A stretch of DNA of 64,000 bases from CAVZMO01 sp963776195. GTDB lineage: Bacteria; Nitrospirota; Thermodesulfovibrionia; Thermodesulfovibrionales; SM23-35. This document shows positions 23,551-32,767 of this stretch, one piece after another. The notes under the pieces were generated by a model, which did not search any database, had not been told where the DNA came from, and saw only the letters and a list, made by a program, of their open reading frames with translations. Both the position numbers and the translations under genes were made by a program. The stretch is from positions 71,362-135,361 of the forward strand of contig CAVZMO010000016.1 of NCBI GenBank assembly GCA_963776195.1, given 5' to 3'. The number at the start of each line of letters is the position of its first letter. Position 1 is the stretch's first letter.

Positions 23551-24774
23551 ATGAAACAAGGTATTCGATGGTTTCTTGATCTCTATCATAATGGTCAGTT
23601 AGATCTGGACCCTTCATATCAACGAAGAAGCGTATGGACCTTAACAGATAGAAAATTTTTCCTTGATACAATATTTCGGAATTATCCATCCCCGGCTATT
23701 TTCATACATAAAGAGCTGGACGAAACATTCGGAAAGATGAAATATCATATTGTTGACGGTAAACAGCGACTTGAGACCATTATTTTTTTTACCAGGAATG
23801 ATATAGCAGTTGACAAAGAATACGGAGATGTGCGATTAAATGGTAAAAAATGGAAAAGCATAGAAAATGATCCGGATTTAAAGGTGCATTTTTATAATTA
23901 TGTATTGCCAATTGAGTTTATAGATACAGATAATAGCATTGTTATTAATGAAGTATTTGATCGTCTCAATAGGACTTCAAGGAAACTTGAACGACAGGAA
24001 TTGAGGCATGCCAAGTATGATGGATGGTTTATTAAGACTGCTGAAGCAGAGGCAGAACAGGATGAGTGGGAGCGATTAGGGGTTGTTACCAAGGCAAGAA
24101 TGAGAAGAATGAAAGATGTTCAATGCATATCGGAGCTTTTAATTGTCTTACTGAAAAATCGTATAATTGTCTGCGATCAGGATATCCTGGATGATTTATA
24201 CGCTGAGTATGATTCCCCGCGCGAAACGTTATTGAATTTTGATGAGGAAGATTTCAAGGGAAAATTAGCATTTACAAAAGACTATATTCTAAGGATGGAG
24301 GCCCACAATCGTGCTGTTACAAAATATGCAAAGGGACTTAGCAATTTTTATAGCTTGTGGACTTTTGTCGTTCTCAATCAAACTCATTTGGAACTTCCGG
24401 AAATGACAGCTGAGAGATATTCTGACTTTATGGCAAGAGTGGCGACTTTATCAAAGGAAAAAGACGTAAATAACTTCTTGAGAGAACATGAGAACGACGC
24501 TTATTCGATAGCCTATAATTATTTAAGAACTTCTACCAGAGCAGGTGCGGATCAGCAACAAAGGGAGGCAAGAAACAAGATTCTTGAAAGAGTTTTGTTG
24601 GGCCGGGCTGATCGAGAAGCATTCATCGATAAAAATCGTGGAACCCATTCATCACCACAGAGCAGTTGGTCCTTAGTAAGGAATGACGGTGGTCAACATA
24701 TTCTAAAACTTGCTATGGGGAAATCAAATAACACCGAAGAAAAAGAGCCACAAAGAGACGAAGAGAGTAATTGA
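23551..24774 (+). CDS. DUF262 (ParB-like/GmrSD-type) protein
   Basis: GGAGGT precedes the ATG. This 407-residue protein has a DUF262 N-terminus: LDPSYQRRSVWT, then VDGKQRLETI (the DGQQR-type nucleotide-binding motif) and RLNRTSRKLERQELRHA. DUF262 proteins are ParB-fold NTP-dependent enzymes found in type IV restriction (GmrS half) and other defence genes. No DUF1524/HNH half is visible here, in contrast to fused GmrSD. The DNA is visibly more AT-rich than the neighbours and the gene stands alone, which suggests transfer. Defence is plausible but not shown. Confidence 0.75.
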   Translation: MKQGIRWFLDLYHNGQLDLDPSYQRRSVWTLTDRKFFLDTIFRNYPSPAIFIHKELDETFGKMKYHIVDGKQRLETIIFFTRNDIAVDKEYGDVRLNGKKWKSIENDPDLKVHFYNYVLPIEFIDTDNSIVINEVFDRLNRTSRKLERQELRHAKYDGWFIKTAEAEAEQDEWERLGVVTKARMRRMKDVQCISELLIVLLKNRIIVCDQDILDDLYAEYDSPRETLLNFDEEDFKGKLAFTKDYILRMEAHNRAVTKYAKGLSNFYSLWTFVVLNQTHLELPEMTAERYSDFMARVATLSKEKDVNNFLREHENDAYSIAYNYLRTSTRAGADQQQREARNKILERVLLGRADREAFIDKNRGTHSSPQSSWSLVRNDGGQHILKLAMGKSNNTEEKEPQRDEESN

Positions 24775-24894
24775 AGATGATGGGAATCTGAGGTCGTCCT
24801 CTCCTTCAGCCAAATCTGCTCGCCCTCACCCCTATTTATGACCATAGAGAACCTCATAATACGAACCTATAGCAATCAGACACGGAGGCGGAGG

Positions 24895-26283
24895 ATGAAC
24901 CGAAAGATGAGGCTGATCGCTTTTATTTTATTTCCTATTTTTTCTTTTATCTTTCCCTTATCACTTCCGGGGGCCGGGCTTGGGGAGCGAGTTTATGAAA
25001 CGGTACTTGACAACGGCCTGAAAATAATTCTGCTTGAAAATCATAAAGCTCCGGTAGTGACATTCCAGGTGTGGTATCGTGTAGGATCGCGCAATGAGGA
25101 CTGGGGAAAGACCGGCCTTTCCCATATGCTTGAACATATGATGTTCAAAGGCACAAAGGAAGTGGGGCCGGAGGAGTTCTCGCGTATCATCCAGGAAAAC
25201 GGCGGAAATGACAATGCCTTTACTTCAAGTGATTATACCGCCTATTTTGAGGACCTCAGTTCTGAAAAAGTACAGGTCGCAATAGATCTGGAATCGGACA
25301 GGATGCAGAACCTGATCCTTCGGGAAGAGGATTTCGGAACAGAACGGATGGTGGTGGTGGAAGAAAGGCGGCTCCGCACGGATGACGATCCGCAGGCTTA
25401 TCTTGGGGAACAGCTGGAGGCCGCGGCGTTTCAGATTTCACCATACCACTGGCCGATCATAGGCTGGATGGAGGACATCAAACGTTTCACCCTTGAAGAT
25501 CTGAAAGCCTATCATGATATCTATTACAACCCCGTCAACGCTTTCCTCGTTGTTGTCGGAGATTTCAAAAAAGATGAACTTCTGCAGAGCATAAAGAAAT
25601 CCTTTGGTCGGATACCCAAAGGATTGCCCCCGGTACAGAAAAAAGACAAAGACCCGCCTCAACCTGGAGAGCGAAGAGTGTTAGTGAAAAAGGAAGCACA
25701 ACTTCCATTTCTTTTAATAGGCTATCATATACCTAATTTGACCGACCCGGACAGCTACGTGCTTGAGGTGATTGCCGGGATCCTGTCCGGCGGGAAAAGC
25801 TCACGATTTTACAAGAGCCTCGTGCATGATAAACAGCTTGTGCTCGGCGCAGACGCGGACAACTCCCTTCTCTCCCGTGATCCCAACCTCTTCACCCTTT
25901 CCGCTGAACCACTCCCCGGCAAAGACGTGTCTGGAGTTGAAAAGGCATTGGATCAGGAAGTGGAGCGCCTTAAAACAGAACCCGTAGGGGAGCACGAGTT
26001 ACAAAAGGCAAAGAATCAGATGGAAGCCGCTTTTGTCTACGGTCAGGATTCTATTTTTTATCAGGCCATGCTTCTCGCAGAGCATGAGATCGACTTGAGT
26101 TGGAAGGCCATCGATAATTATATACCTTCCATCCGCAGAGTCACGGCGGCGGACATTATGAGGGTCGCAAAAAATTATCTCACCTCCGACAACAGGACGG
26201 TAGGAATCCTTATTCCATTGCCACCCAGGAAAGAGCAGAGCTTGCCTGCCGGCACTCCAACAAAAGACCGGATCATCAGATAA
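24895..26283 (+). CDS. M16 zinc peptidase, catalytic subunit
   Basis: ATG 24895 has GGAGGCGGAGG just upstream; an earlier in-frame ATG at 24838 lacks a site. About residues 1-28 are a signal peptide. The inverted zinc motif His77-x-x-Glu80-His81 (LSHMLEHMMFKG) is intact. The second half (VLEVIAGILSGGKSSRFYKSL) matches the M16 C-terminal domain. Such proteins degrade peptides in the periplasm as heterodimers with an inactive partner, and that partner follows 10 bp downstream. Confidence 0.9.
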   Translation: MNRKMRLIAFILFPIFSFIFPLSLPGAGLGERVYETVLDNGLKIILLENHKAPVVTFQVWYRVGSRNEDWGKTGLSHMLEHMMFKGTKEVGPEEFSRIIQENGGNDNAFTSSDYTAYFEDLSSEKVQVAIDLESDRMQNLILREEDFGTERMVVVEERRLRTDDDPQAYLGEQLEAAAFQISPYHWPIIGWMEDIKRFTLEDLKAYHDIYYNPVNAFLVVVGDFKKDELLQSIKKSFGRIPKGLPPVQKKDKDPPQPGERRVLVKKEAQLPFLLIGYHIPNLTDPDSYVLEVIAGILSGGKSSRFYKSLVHDKQLVLGADADNSLLSRDPNLFTLSAEPLPGKDVSGVEKALDQEVERLKTEPVGEHELQKAKNQMEAAFVYGQDSIFYQAMLLAEHEIDLSWKAIDNYIPSIRRVTAADIMRVAKNYLTSDNRTVGILIPLPPRKEQSLPAGTPTKDRIIR

Positions 26284-26293
26284 AGGAGGCTTT

Positions 26294-27658
26294 ATGATTT
26301 TGAGGACCTTGAAGAATTCATTATTGCCATTCTTCATTTTTTCGGTGCTCCTCGCATGCTTACAGGAGAAAGATCTTCACGCTATGCCTCCTGTTCAAAA
26401 GGCGGTTCTTTCGAACCGCCTCGTCATTCTTCACAGCGAAGACCACTCTCTCCCTTTTGTCACACTTCAACTCCTTATTGACGGAGGTTCACGCAGGGAC
26501 CCTGTCGGACAGGAGGGTTTGGCGCGCATTGCCGCTAACGGACTTCTTCTGGGAACATCCAAACACACTGTTGACGCAATCAATCAAGAACTTGATTTCA
26601 TGGGGGCTTCCCTCGGCGCTTCTTCCGGCAGGGATTACTCAACTCTAAGCCTGCGCTTTTTGAAGAAAGACCTGGACGGTGCTCTCAGTCTCTTTATGGA
26701 GGCGCTTACAGAGCCGACTTTTCCGGATGAGGAGATTAAACGGGAAGTGGAAAAGACACTGGCCGCTATTCAATCCGAAGAAGATCAACCCGGAGAAGTA
26801 GCGGAGAAAGACTTTCAGAAGGCCCTGTTCCTTACGGGCACTTACGGGCATCCGGCAATCGGCACGAAAGAATCCCTGCCAAGGATAACCCGCGATGCAA
26901 TATCCCAGTTTTACAAGACATACTATCACCCCAATAACTATATCCTTGTGGTGGTCGGCGACATATCCTCTGAAGAAGTGAAGACCAAACTGCTCCCCCG
27001 GTTTGAAAAGATGGAACCCGTCGAACTCCCCACAGAAGCTTTCAATTTTGTATTCGCGAATGGTCCGAAAACGATCAAGATTAACCGGGAGATCACCCAG
27101 GCCAATATCATCATCGGCAATGACGGTATCAGCCGAGGGAACCCCGACTTTTATGCGGTATCCGTAATGAATTATATTCTCGGCGGCGGCGGCTTTGCAT
27201 CGCGTTTGCTGGAGGAGATCAGAAATAAAAGAGGACTCGCTTATTCGGTTACGAGTTTCTTTGATGCCGGCAAGTATCCCGGTTCCTTCCAGATCGTACT
27301 TCAGACAAAAAATTCATCAGCAGCTGAAGCAATCTCTCTTGCGCGTCGGCAAATGGAACTGATTCAGAAAGAACCTGTTTCGGACAAGGAGCTCGAAGGT
27401 GCAAAAAAATATCTGATCGGGAGTTTTCCCATGCGGCTTGACACCCAGGGCAAACTCGCCGATTTTCTCCTCCAGGTACTGTACTATGGTTTGGGCCTGG
27501 ACTATCCTGAAAAATATCCTTCTCTGATAAAATCGGTGAGCAAGGATGATATACTCAGAGTTGCAAAAAAATACCTTCATCCGGAGAGCTGTATTGTCGT
27601 TATGGTCGCCAATCTTAAGGACGCAAGCTTGGACGGTCTCCCGAAAAGTCATGAATAG
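26294..27658 (+). CDS. M16 peptidase-like, non-catalytic partner
   Basis: This 454-residue protein has a signal peptide and AAAGGAGG before its ATG. The position of the zinc motif reads EGLARIAANGLLLG, so the His and Glu ligands are missing. The C-terminal half keeps RNKRGLAYSVTSFFDAG, holding the Arg and Tyr residues that complete the active site of the partner subunit in M16B heterodimers. It pairs with the upstream gene as an operon. A 74-bp palindromic repeat follows. Confidence 0.9.
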   Translation: MILRTLKNSLLPFFIFSVLLACLQEKDLHAMPPVQKAVLSNRLVILHSEDHSLPFVTLQLLIDGGSRRDPVGQEGLARIAANGLLLGTSKHTVDAINQELDFMGASLGASSGRDYSTLSLRFLKKDLDGALSLFMEALTEPTFPDEEIKREVEKTLAAIQSEEDQPGEVAEKDFQKALFLTGTYGHPAIGTKESLPRITRDAISQFYKTYYHPNNYILVVVGDISSEEVKTKLLPRFEKMEPVELPTEAFNFVFANGPKTIKINREITQANIIIGNDGISRGNPDFYAVSVMNYILGGGGFASRLLEEIRNKRGLAYSVTSFFDAGKYPGSFQIVLQTKNSSAAEAISLARRQMELIQKEPVSDKELEGAKKYLIGSFPMRLDTQGKLADFLLQVLYYGLGLDYPEKYPSLIKSVSKDDILRVAKKYLHPESCIVVMVANLKDASLDGLPKSHE

Positions 27659-27666
27659 CACATTCC

Positions 27667-27740
27667 TGTCATGCTGAATCTATATCAGAATCTGGTGGAA
27701 GCAATAGGTTATGAGACACTGAAACAAGTTCAGGGTGACA
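27667..27740. repeat. 74-bp imperfect palindromic intergenic repeat
   Basis: TGTCATGCTGAA at 27667-27678 is the near-inverse of TTCAGGGTGACA at 27729-27740. The pattern TGTCAnnCTGAA ... TTCAGGGTGACA is recalled as a common dispersed intergenic element in related genomes. It carries no gene. The rest of the gap to 27923 shows nothing else convincing. Confidence 0.6.
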
Positions 27741-27923
27741 GAAAAGACTTCTTACGAGTCCGTCAAACTTGCTTCAGTCTTACCGGCGTCCCTTTCTCTT
27801 TTCATTATAGAGCGATTACAAAAATCCGCTGGACATTTAGAATCTACAGGTTAAAATTTATTTATGGAATTCCTGATTTCACGACGGTCTGAAACTTTTT
27901 GCTATGATTGGAGTTGAATATTA

Positions 27924-28571
27924 ATGAAAATAGTGCCCGCAATACTGGCGGAAAATTTTGATGATTTTGTTAAGAGGTTGAAACAGGCGGAATCATTTAC
28001 GGATTATGTCCAGGTCGATATTATGGATGGGACATTTGTGCCCTCTCTCAGTTTTTCTGCGGAGAGACTTAGCGGAGTAAAGACATCCCTCCTATTCGAG
28101 ATACACCTGATGGTAAAGCACCCCTTTGCCTATATGAGTCAGATTTTCAATCCCCATCTTAAAAGGGTTATCTTCCATTTTGAATCCGATGTTAAACATA
28201 TCGAGTTTATCGAGCAGATGAAGAAAAGGGGATTGGAGGTCGGCATGGCTATAAAGCCTGAAACAAAGATAAAGGAATTCAGAGGAATAGCGGGGGATGT
28301 TGATTCCCTGCTGTTCCTCACCGTTGACCCCTGCTGTTATGGAAGTCCCTTCAAACCTCAAGTGATGGAAAAAATCCGGGAGGCAGGATACCTGTTTAAA
28401 GACAAGGTTTTGTCTGCGGACGGTGCGGTATCCCTCGAAAATCTAAAATTGTTCCTTGAAGCCGGACTTGATTATGTCTGTGTGGGAAGCAGGATTTTCC
28501 TTACGGAAAACCCGAAGCAAAATTATGAAATGTTTGTAAAGCAATTGGCTGAACTGGAGGTTTATGAATGA
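27924..28571 (+). CDS. Ribulose-phosphate 3-epimerase-like protein
   Basis: This 215-residue TIM-barrel protein is recognisable from VQVDIMDGTFVPSLS, EIHLMVKHPF and SADGAVSLENL. In Rpe these segments hold the metal ligands His, Asp, His and Asp. Here the first His is replaced by Gln (VQVD), and the usual GFGGQ loop reads CCYGSP. It heads a run of five further pentose-phosphate genes and overlaps rpiB by 4 bp. The context argues for epimerase activity; the changed ligand argues for altered metal use or a related substrate. Confidence 0.75.
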   Translation: MKIVPAILAENFDDFVKRLKQAESFTDYVQVDIMDGTFVPSLSFSAERLSGVKTSLLFEIHLMVKHPFAYMSQIFNPHLKRVIFHFESDVKHIEFIEQMKKRGLEVGMAIKPETKIKEFRGIAGDVDSLLFLTVDPCCYGSPFKPQVMEKIREAGYLFKDKVLSADGAVSLENLKLFLEAGLDYVCVGSRIFLTENPKQNYEMFVKQLAELEVYE

Positions 28572-29023
28572 TTGTAGCTATCGGCGCTGACCACGGCGGA
28601 TTCCATCTAAAGAATAAGATTGTTGATTTTTTAAAAGAACTCGGACAGGAAGTTCATGACATCGGCACTTATAGTGAAGACCCCGTAGATTATCCCGATT
28701 TTGCTCTCGCTGTATCCCAGGAGGTTCTTTTAAAAAAAACGAACAGGGGAATTCTGATCTGCGGAAGCGGAGTAGGGGCATGTGTCGCTGCCAATAAATT
28801 TCCCGGTATAAGGTCTGCGATCTGCCACGATACCTTTTCTGCACACCAGGGTGTTGAGGACGACGATATCAATGTGCTCTGTCTCGGAGCGCGGGTTATT
28901 GGTCCTGAACTTGCGAAGGAAATTGTCAAGGTCTGGCTTTTCGCGTCATTTTCAGGCGCTGAAAGACATAAACGCAGATTGTCCAAGGTCGAAAAGATCG
29001 AGAAGGAGTTCTTGGGGAAGTGA
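28568..29023 (+). CDS. rpiB: Ribose-5-phosphate isomerase B
   Basis: This 151-residue RpiB/LacA-family enzyme interconverts ribose 5-phosphate and ribulose 5-phosphate. IGADHGGFHLKN at the N-terminus and ICGSGVGACVAANKFPGIR (with the active-site Cys) are typical. HDTFSAHQGVEDDDINVLCLGARVIG follows the family order. It is coupled to the rpe-like gene by an ATGA overlap and to gnd by a GTGA overlap. Confidence 0.93.
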   Translation: MIVAIGADHGGFHLKNKIVDFLKELGQEVHDIGTYSEDPVDYPDFALAVSQEVLLKKTNRGILICGSGVGACVAANKFPGIRSAICHDTFSAHQGVEDDDINVLCLGARVIGPELAKEIVKVWLFASFSGAERHKRRLSKVEKIEKEFLGK

Positions 29024-29931
29024 AACTCGGATATGTCGGTTTAGGAAAAATGGGATCCAATATGGTGGAGCGCCTTCTTGAAAAGGGGTACGCCGTTGTT
29101 GTTTTCGATAAGGATACAGATGCTGTGGCCAACATCTGCAAACGGGGGGCGCAAGCTGCTGCTTCCATACAATCTCTGGCGGCGGAATTGCCTGCTCCTC
29201 GTCTTGTATGGCTCATGATCCCTTATCAAGCGGTTGAACCGGTGCTGCAAGAACTCCTCCCCTTTTTACAGGAAGGTGACACAGTGATCGACGGAGGAAA
29301 TTCTCCCTATAAAGAATCGATAAGGAGAGCCGCTGAACTGGAGAAAAACGGGATACACTTTCTGGACGTAGGAGTAAGCGGTGGTCCCGGTGGGGCGAGG
29401 AACGGTGCCTGTCTCATGATAGGGGGTGAGAATGAACTCTTCGAAAAATGTGAGAACCTCTTCGGAGACCTGTCAGCCGATCGGGGCTACGGACACATGG
29501 GCGGATCAGGTTCAGGCCACTTTGTAAAAATGGTCCATAACGGGATCGAGTACGGGATGATGCAGGCCATAGCAGAGGGTTTTGCGGTCATGAAGGCCTC
29601 ACCCCTTCATTTAAATCTGGTAAGAGTAGCAGAACTGTACAACCACAGGAGCGTTATCGAGTCACGCCTTGTGGGATGGCTTAAAGAGGCTTTCGAGGAG
29701 TATGGAGAGGATTTGAGCGAAATCTCCGGCTCAGTCTCTCAGAGCGGTGAAGGGCTCTGGACGATCGACGCGGCAAAGGAGTTGGGGATATCCGTTCCCA
29801 TTATTGAGGGAGCTCTTAATTTCAGGATAGAGTCCCGGAAGAGACCGAGTTATATGGGACAGATCGTGTCCGCGTTAAGAAATCAATTCGGGGGGCATGA
29901 AGTGTTCAAAAAAGGAAGAGGTGAGAAATAA
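29020..29931 (+). CDS. gnd: 6-phosphogluconate dehydrogenase (short, GntZ-type)
   Basis: The GTG start overlaps the rpiB stop. The 303-residue enzyme oxidatively decarboxylates 6-phosphogluconate to ribulose 5-phosphate. It has the Rossmann motif GYVGLGKMGSNM, DGGNSPYKES, the substrate motif VGVSGGPGGARNGACLMIGG and the catalytic HFVKMVHNGIEYGMMQ. Its length is that of the short GntZ/YqeC class (usually NAD-dependent), about 160 residues shorter than E. coli Gnd. It forms an operon with tkt, whose ATG overlaps its TAA. Confidence 0.93.
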   Translation: MKLGYVGLGKMGSNMVERLLEKGYAVVVFDKDTDAVANICKRGAQAAASIQSLAAELPAPRLVWLMIPYQAVEPVLQELLPFLQEGDTVIDGGNSPYKESIRRAAELEKNGIHFLDVGVSGGPGGARNGACLMIGGENELFEKCENLFGDLSADRGYGHMGGSGSGHFVKMVHNGIEYGMMQAIAEGFAVMKASPLHLNLVRVAELYNHRSVIESRLVGWLKEAFEEYGEDLSEISGSVSQSGEGLWTIDAAKELGISVPIIEGALNFRIESRKRPSYMGQIVSALRNQFGGHEVFKKGRGEK

Positions 29932-31772
29932 TGGCCGGGAAAGAAAAAACAATAAACTTAGAAAAATTAGCAAAATTGATCCGTTATTATATTCTGGCAT
30001 CTACGACAGAGGCAGGATCCGGTCACCCCACATCTTCTCTATCAGCCACCGATTTAATGGCAGCTCTTTTGTTCGGAGGACTTTTCCGGTTTGATCTGGA
30101 ACATCCGGGGCATCCTAATAATGATCGCCTGATTTTTTCGAAGGGGCATGCTTCGCCTCTCTTTTATGCCTTATGGGCAGCAGCAGGAAAAGTGACCGAA
30201 CAGGAACTGCTCACCATGAGAAGATTCGGTAGTCCCCTTGAGGGCCATCCCACAGTTTCATTCACGTATGCCGAAGCTGCTACAGGATCTTTGGGCCAGG
30301 GACTCTCCATTGGACTCGGTATGGCCCTGAACGCAAAGTATCTTGATAAACTTCCTTACCGGGTGTTTGTGCTGTTGGGGGACAGCGAAATGGCGGAGGG
30401 GTCGCAGTGGGAGGCCATGCAACTGGCTGCGCATTACAGATTAAACAACCTTGTCGGCATCGTCGATGTAAACCGCCTTGGCCAGCGAGGGGAAACAATG
30501 TATGGACATGATCTTAATGCATACAAGAAGAGGATATCATCCTTTGGCTGGAAGACAGAGGTGATCGACGGGCACAATTTAGACGAAATCCTCTTAGCGT
30601 ACAAGAAAGCCTTCAAGTCAAAGGACATGCCTGTGATGATCATAGCAAAGACCGTTAAAGGAAAGGGCGTTTCATTCATTGAAGACAGGAATGGCTGGCA
30701 CGGCAAAGCACTCAACAGAGAGCAGTATGAACAGGCGCTCAAGGAACTGGGAGAGGTCGATAAGACATTTAGGGGAGAGATATCCAAACCCGATGACCTG
30801 AGACCTGATAATCATACTTCTCAAAAAGCGAGTGATGTGGTCTATTCACCGGACAAAGAGGTTGCGACGAGAAGGGCTTATGGAAACGCACTGAAAAGGA
30901 TTTATCCCGAATTCCCTGATATGGTGGTTCTGGATGCCGAGGTCAGCAATTCGACCTATTCCGAGATCCTTCAGGATGCATATCCCGAACGTTTTTTCGA
31001 AATGTATATCGCGGAACAAAACATGGTGGGAACTGCGCTCGGTCTTCAATGCAGGGGGAAAATACCTTTTGTATCTACCTTTGCCGCATTTTTTACTAGG
31101 GCATTTGATCAGATCAGGATGAGCCAGTATTCGGCCGCCAATATCAAATTTTCCGGCTCCCATGCGGGGGTATCGATCGGAGAAGACGGTCCTTCGCAGA
31201 TGGGACTGGAAGACCTTGCAATGTTCAGGACAATCTTGGACAGCGTCGTCTTATATCCGTCCGATGCTGTGTCGACAGAAAAACTCGTCGAAGAGGCTGC
31301 ACGACACAGGGGCATCGTTTATCTCCGGACCACAAGGAAGGATACCCCGATAATCTATTTGAAAGCTGAAAGATTTCCCATCGGCGGGAGTAAGGTAGTG
31401 AGGAAGACCGATAATGACCATGTAACCGTTGTGGCCGCGGGCATTACTCTCCACGAGGCATTGGGGGCATGGGAAGTGATGAAAAACGAAGGAGTCTCTG
31501 TCCGCGTGGTCGACCTTTACAGCATCAAGCCTGTTGATAAAACGACACTGGAAGAAGCGGCACGGGAAACGAAAGCGATCATCACTGTCGAAGACCACTT
31601 TGCCGAAGGAGGCATTGGAGAAGCGGTAAAAGGTGTTTTTGACACCATTCCGGTACCGATTTATTCCCTGGCGGTGAGAAAGATGCCGAGAAGCGGAAAA
31701 CCGGCAGAGCTGCTCGACTATGAAGGGATATCAAGGAATGCCATCGTAAAAAAGATAAAGGAGATACTATGA
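29931..31772 (+). CDS. tkt: Transketolase
   Basis: This 613-residue thiamine-diphosphate enzyme transfers two-carbon units between pentose, tetrose and hexose phosphates. TPP-binding GDSEMAEGSQWEA and NRLGQRG lie in the N-terminal half. The central pyrimidine domain has IAEQNMVGTALGLQ (with the catalytic Glu) and STFAAFFTRAFDQIR. The C-terminal domain starts around residue 480. Both halves are in one chain but it is somewhat shorter than E. coli TktA (about 660), like archaeal-type fused forms. It overlaps gnd and tal by 1-4 bp. Confidence 0.93.
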   Translation: MAGKEKTINLEKLAKLIRYYILASTTEAGSGHPTSSLSATDLMAALLFGGLFRFDLEHPGHPNNDRLIFSKGHASPLFYALWAAAGKVTEQELLTMRRFGSPLEGHPTVSFTYAEAATGSLGQGLSIGLGMALNAKYLDKLPYRVFVLLGDSEMAEGSQWEAMQLAAHYRLNNLVGIVDVNRLGQRGETMYGHDLNAYKKRISSFGWKTEVIDGHNLDEILLAYKKAFKSKDMPVMIIAKTVKGKGVSFIEDRNGWHGKALNREQYEQALKELGEVDKTFRGEISKPDDLRPDNHTSQKASDVVYSPDKEVATRRAYGNALKRIYPEFPDMVVLDAEVSNSTYSEILQDAYPERFFEMYIAEQNMVGTALGLQCRGKIPFVSTFAAFFTRAFDQIRMSQYSAANIKFSGSHAGVSIGEDGPSQMGLEDLAMFRTILDSVVLYPSDAVSTEKLVEEAARHRGIVYLRTTRKDTPIIYLKAERFPIGGSKVVRKTDNDHVTVVAAGITLHEALGAWEVMKNEGVSVRVVDLYSIKPVDKTTLEEAARETKAIITVEDHFAEGGIGEAVKGVFDTIPVPIYSLAVRKMPRSGKPAELLDYEGISRNAIVKKIKEIL

Positions 31773-32632
31773 GGCCCAGGGACCTTAAAACAAGAATTTT
31801 TTTGGACGGAGGAGATCCCGGGGAGACAAAGGAGATTATCAAAATCCTGGGCTTTCTCGACGGACAGACGACAAACCCTACGCTCATATCCAAGAACCCT
31901 CTGGCGAGACAGCGGCTGGAGCGGGGAGAAAGGTTTACCCGGGAAGAGATTCTCGATTTCTATGAGCATGTGATAAGAGATATTTCCTCTCTGATCCCGC
32001 AGGGCTCCATATCGATTGAGGTCTATGCAGACCTTTCCACACATGCGGAAGAAATGCTCAGACAGGGGAAAGAGATGTTTTCCTGGATCCCCAATGCACA
32101 TATCAAATTCCCCTCATCAAAGGAGGGTTTAAAGGCTGCGGAGCAGGCGGTCAAAACCGGGCTGCGAATAAATATGACGTTGTGCTTTACGCAAGGACAA
32201 GCAGCGGCAGTCCACGCCGCGACGAGAGGGGCAAAAAGAGGCGACGCCTTTGTTTCGCCCTTTATCGGCAGGCTCGACGATGGAGGAGAAAACGGGATGG
32301 ATCTGATCGCCCATATTCTCAAGATGTATCAAAAAGGGGATGGACATGTGGAAGTATTGACCGCCAGTGTGAGAAATCTTGATCATTTGTTGTATGCGAT
32401 CAAGCTCGGTTCGGATATTATCACGGCACCTTTCAATATCTTGAAAGAATGGGGCGAAAAAGGGCTTCCCATTCCGGGAGATGATTATATCTATGATCCG
32501 CACGGGTTAAAGGAGATTCCCTATAAGGATATCGATCTCAAAAAAAACTGGCAGGAGTACGATATCTCTCATGAGCTTACGGTCAAGGGTATGGAGAGAT
32601 TCTCAGCAGACTGGAACGCATTGATAAAGTAA
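31769..32632 (+). CDS. tal: Transaldolase
   Basis: This 287-residue TIM-barrel enzyme moves a three-carbon unit in the non-oxidative pentose-phosphate pathway. The N-terminus IFLDGGDPGETKEI and GQTTNPTLISKNP match transaldolases. The Schiff-base Lys is most likely in HIKFPSSKEGLKAA. SPFIGRLDDGGENGMDLI is the typical phosphate-side motif. Length lies between the short MipB/TalC (about 214) and long TalB (about 316) types. It starts in the tkt stop codon. Confidence 0.88.
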   Translation: MRPRDLKTRIFLDGGDPGETKEIIKILGFLDGQTTNPTLISKNPLARQRLERGERFTREEILDFYEHVIRDISSLIPQGSISIEVYADLSTHAEEMLRQGKEMFSWIPNAHIKFPSSKEGLKAAEQAVKTGLRINMTLCFTQGQAAAVHAATRGAKRGDAFVSPFIGRLDDGGENGMDLIAHILKMYQKGDGHVEVLTASVRNLDHLLYAIKLGSDIITAPFNILKEWGEKGLPIPGDDYIYDPHGLKEIPYKDIDLKKNWQEYDISHELTVKGMERFSADWNALIK

Positions 32633-32767
32633 CCTTTTGTTCTTTCCCAAATTGACGGGAATAGCTAAGGGGGAATTGCTGAAATGTTTTTTAAAAATAA
32701 ACTTCGGGGTCGAGCAATATTTATGCCCATGGCCTGATCTGCTAAAGGAAGAATTGGGGATCTAAAG

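Noticed and set aside
27671..27892. 73-codon plus-strand ORF after the M16 genes
   Set aside because: It starts inside the palindromic repeat, has no ribosome site and no recognisable features.
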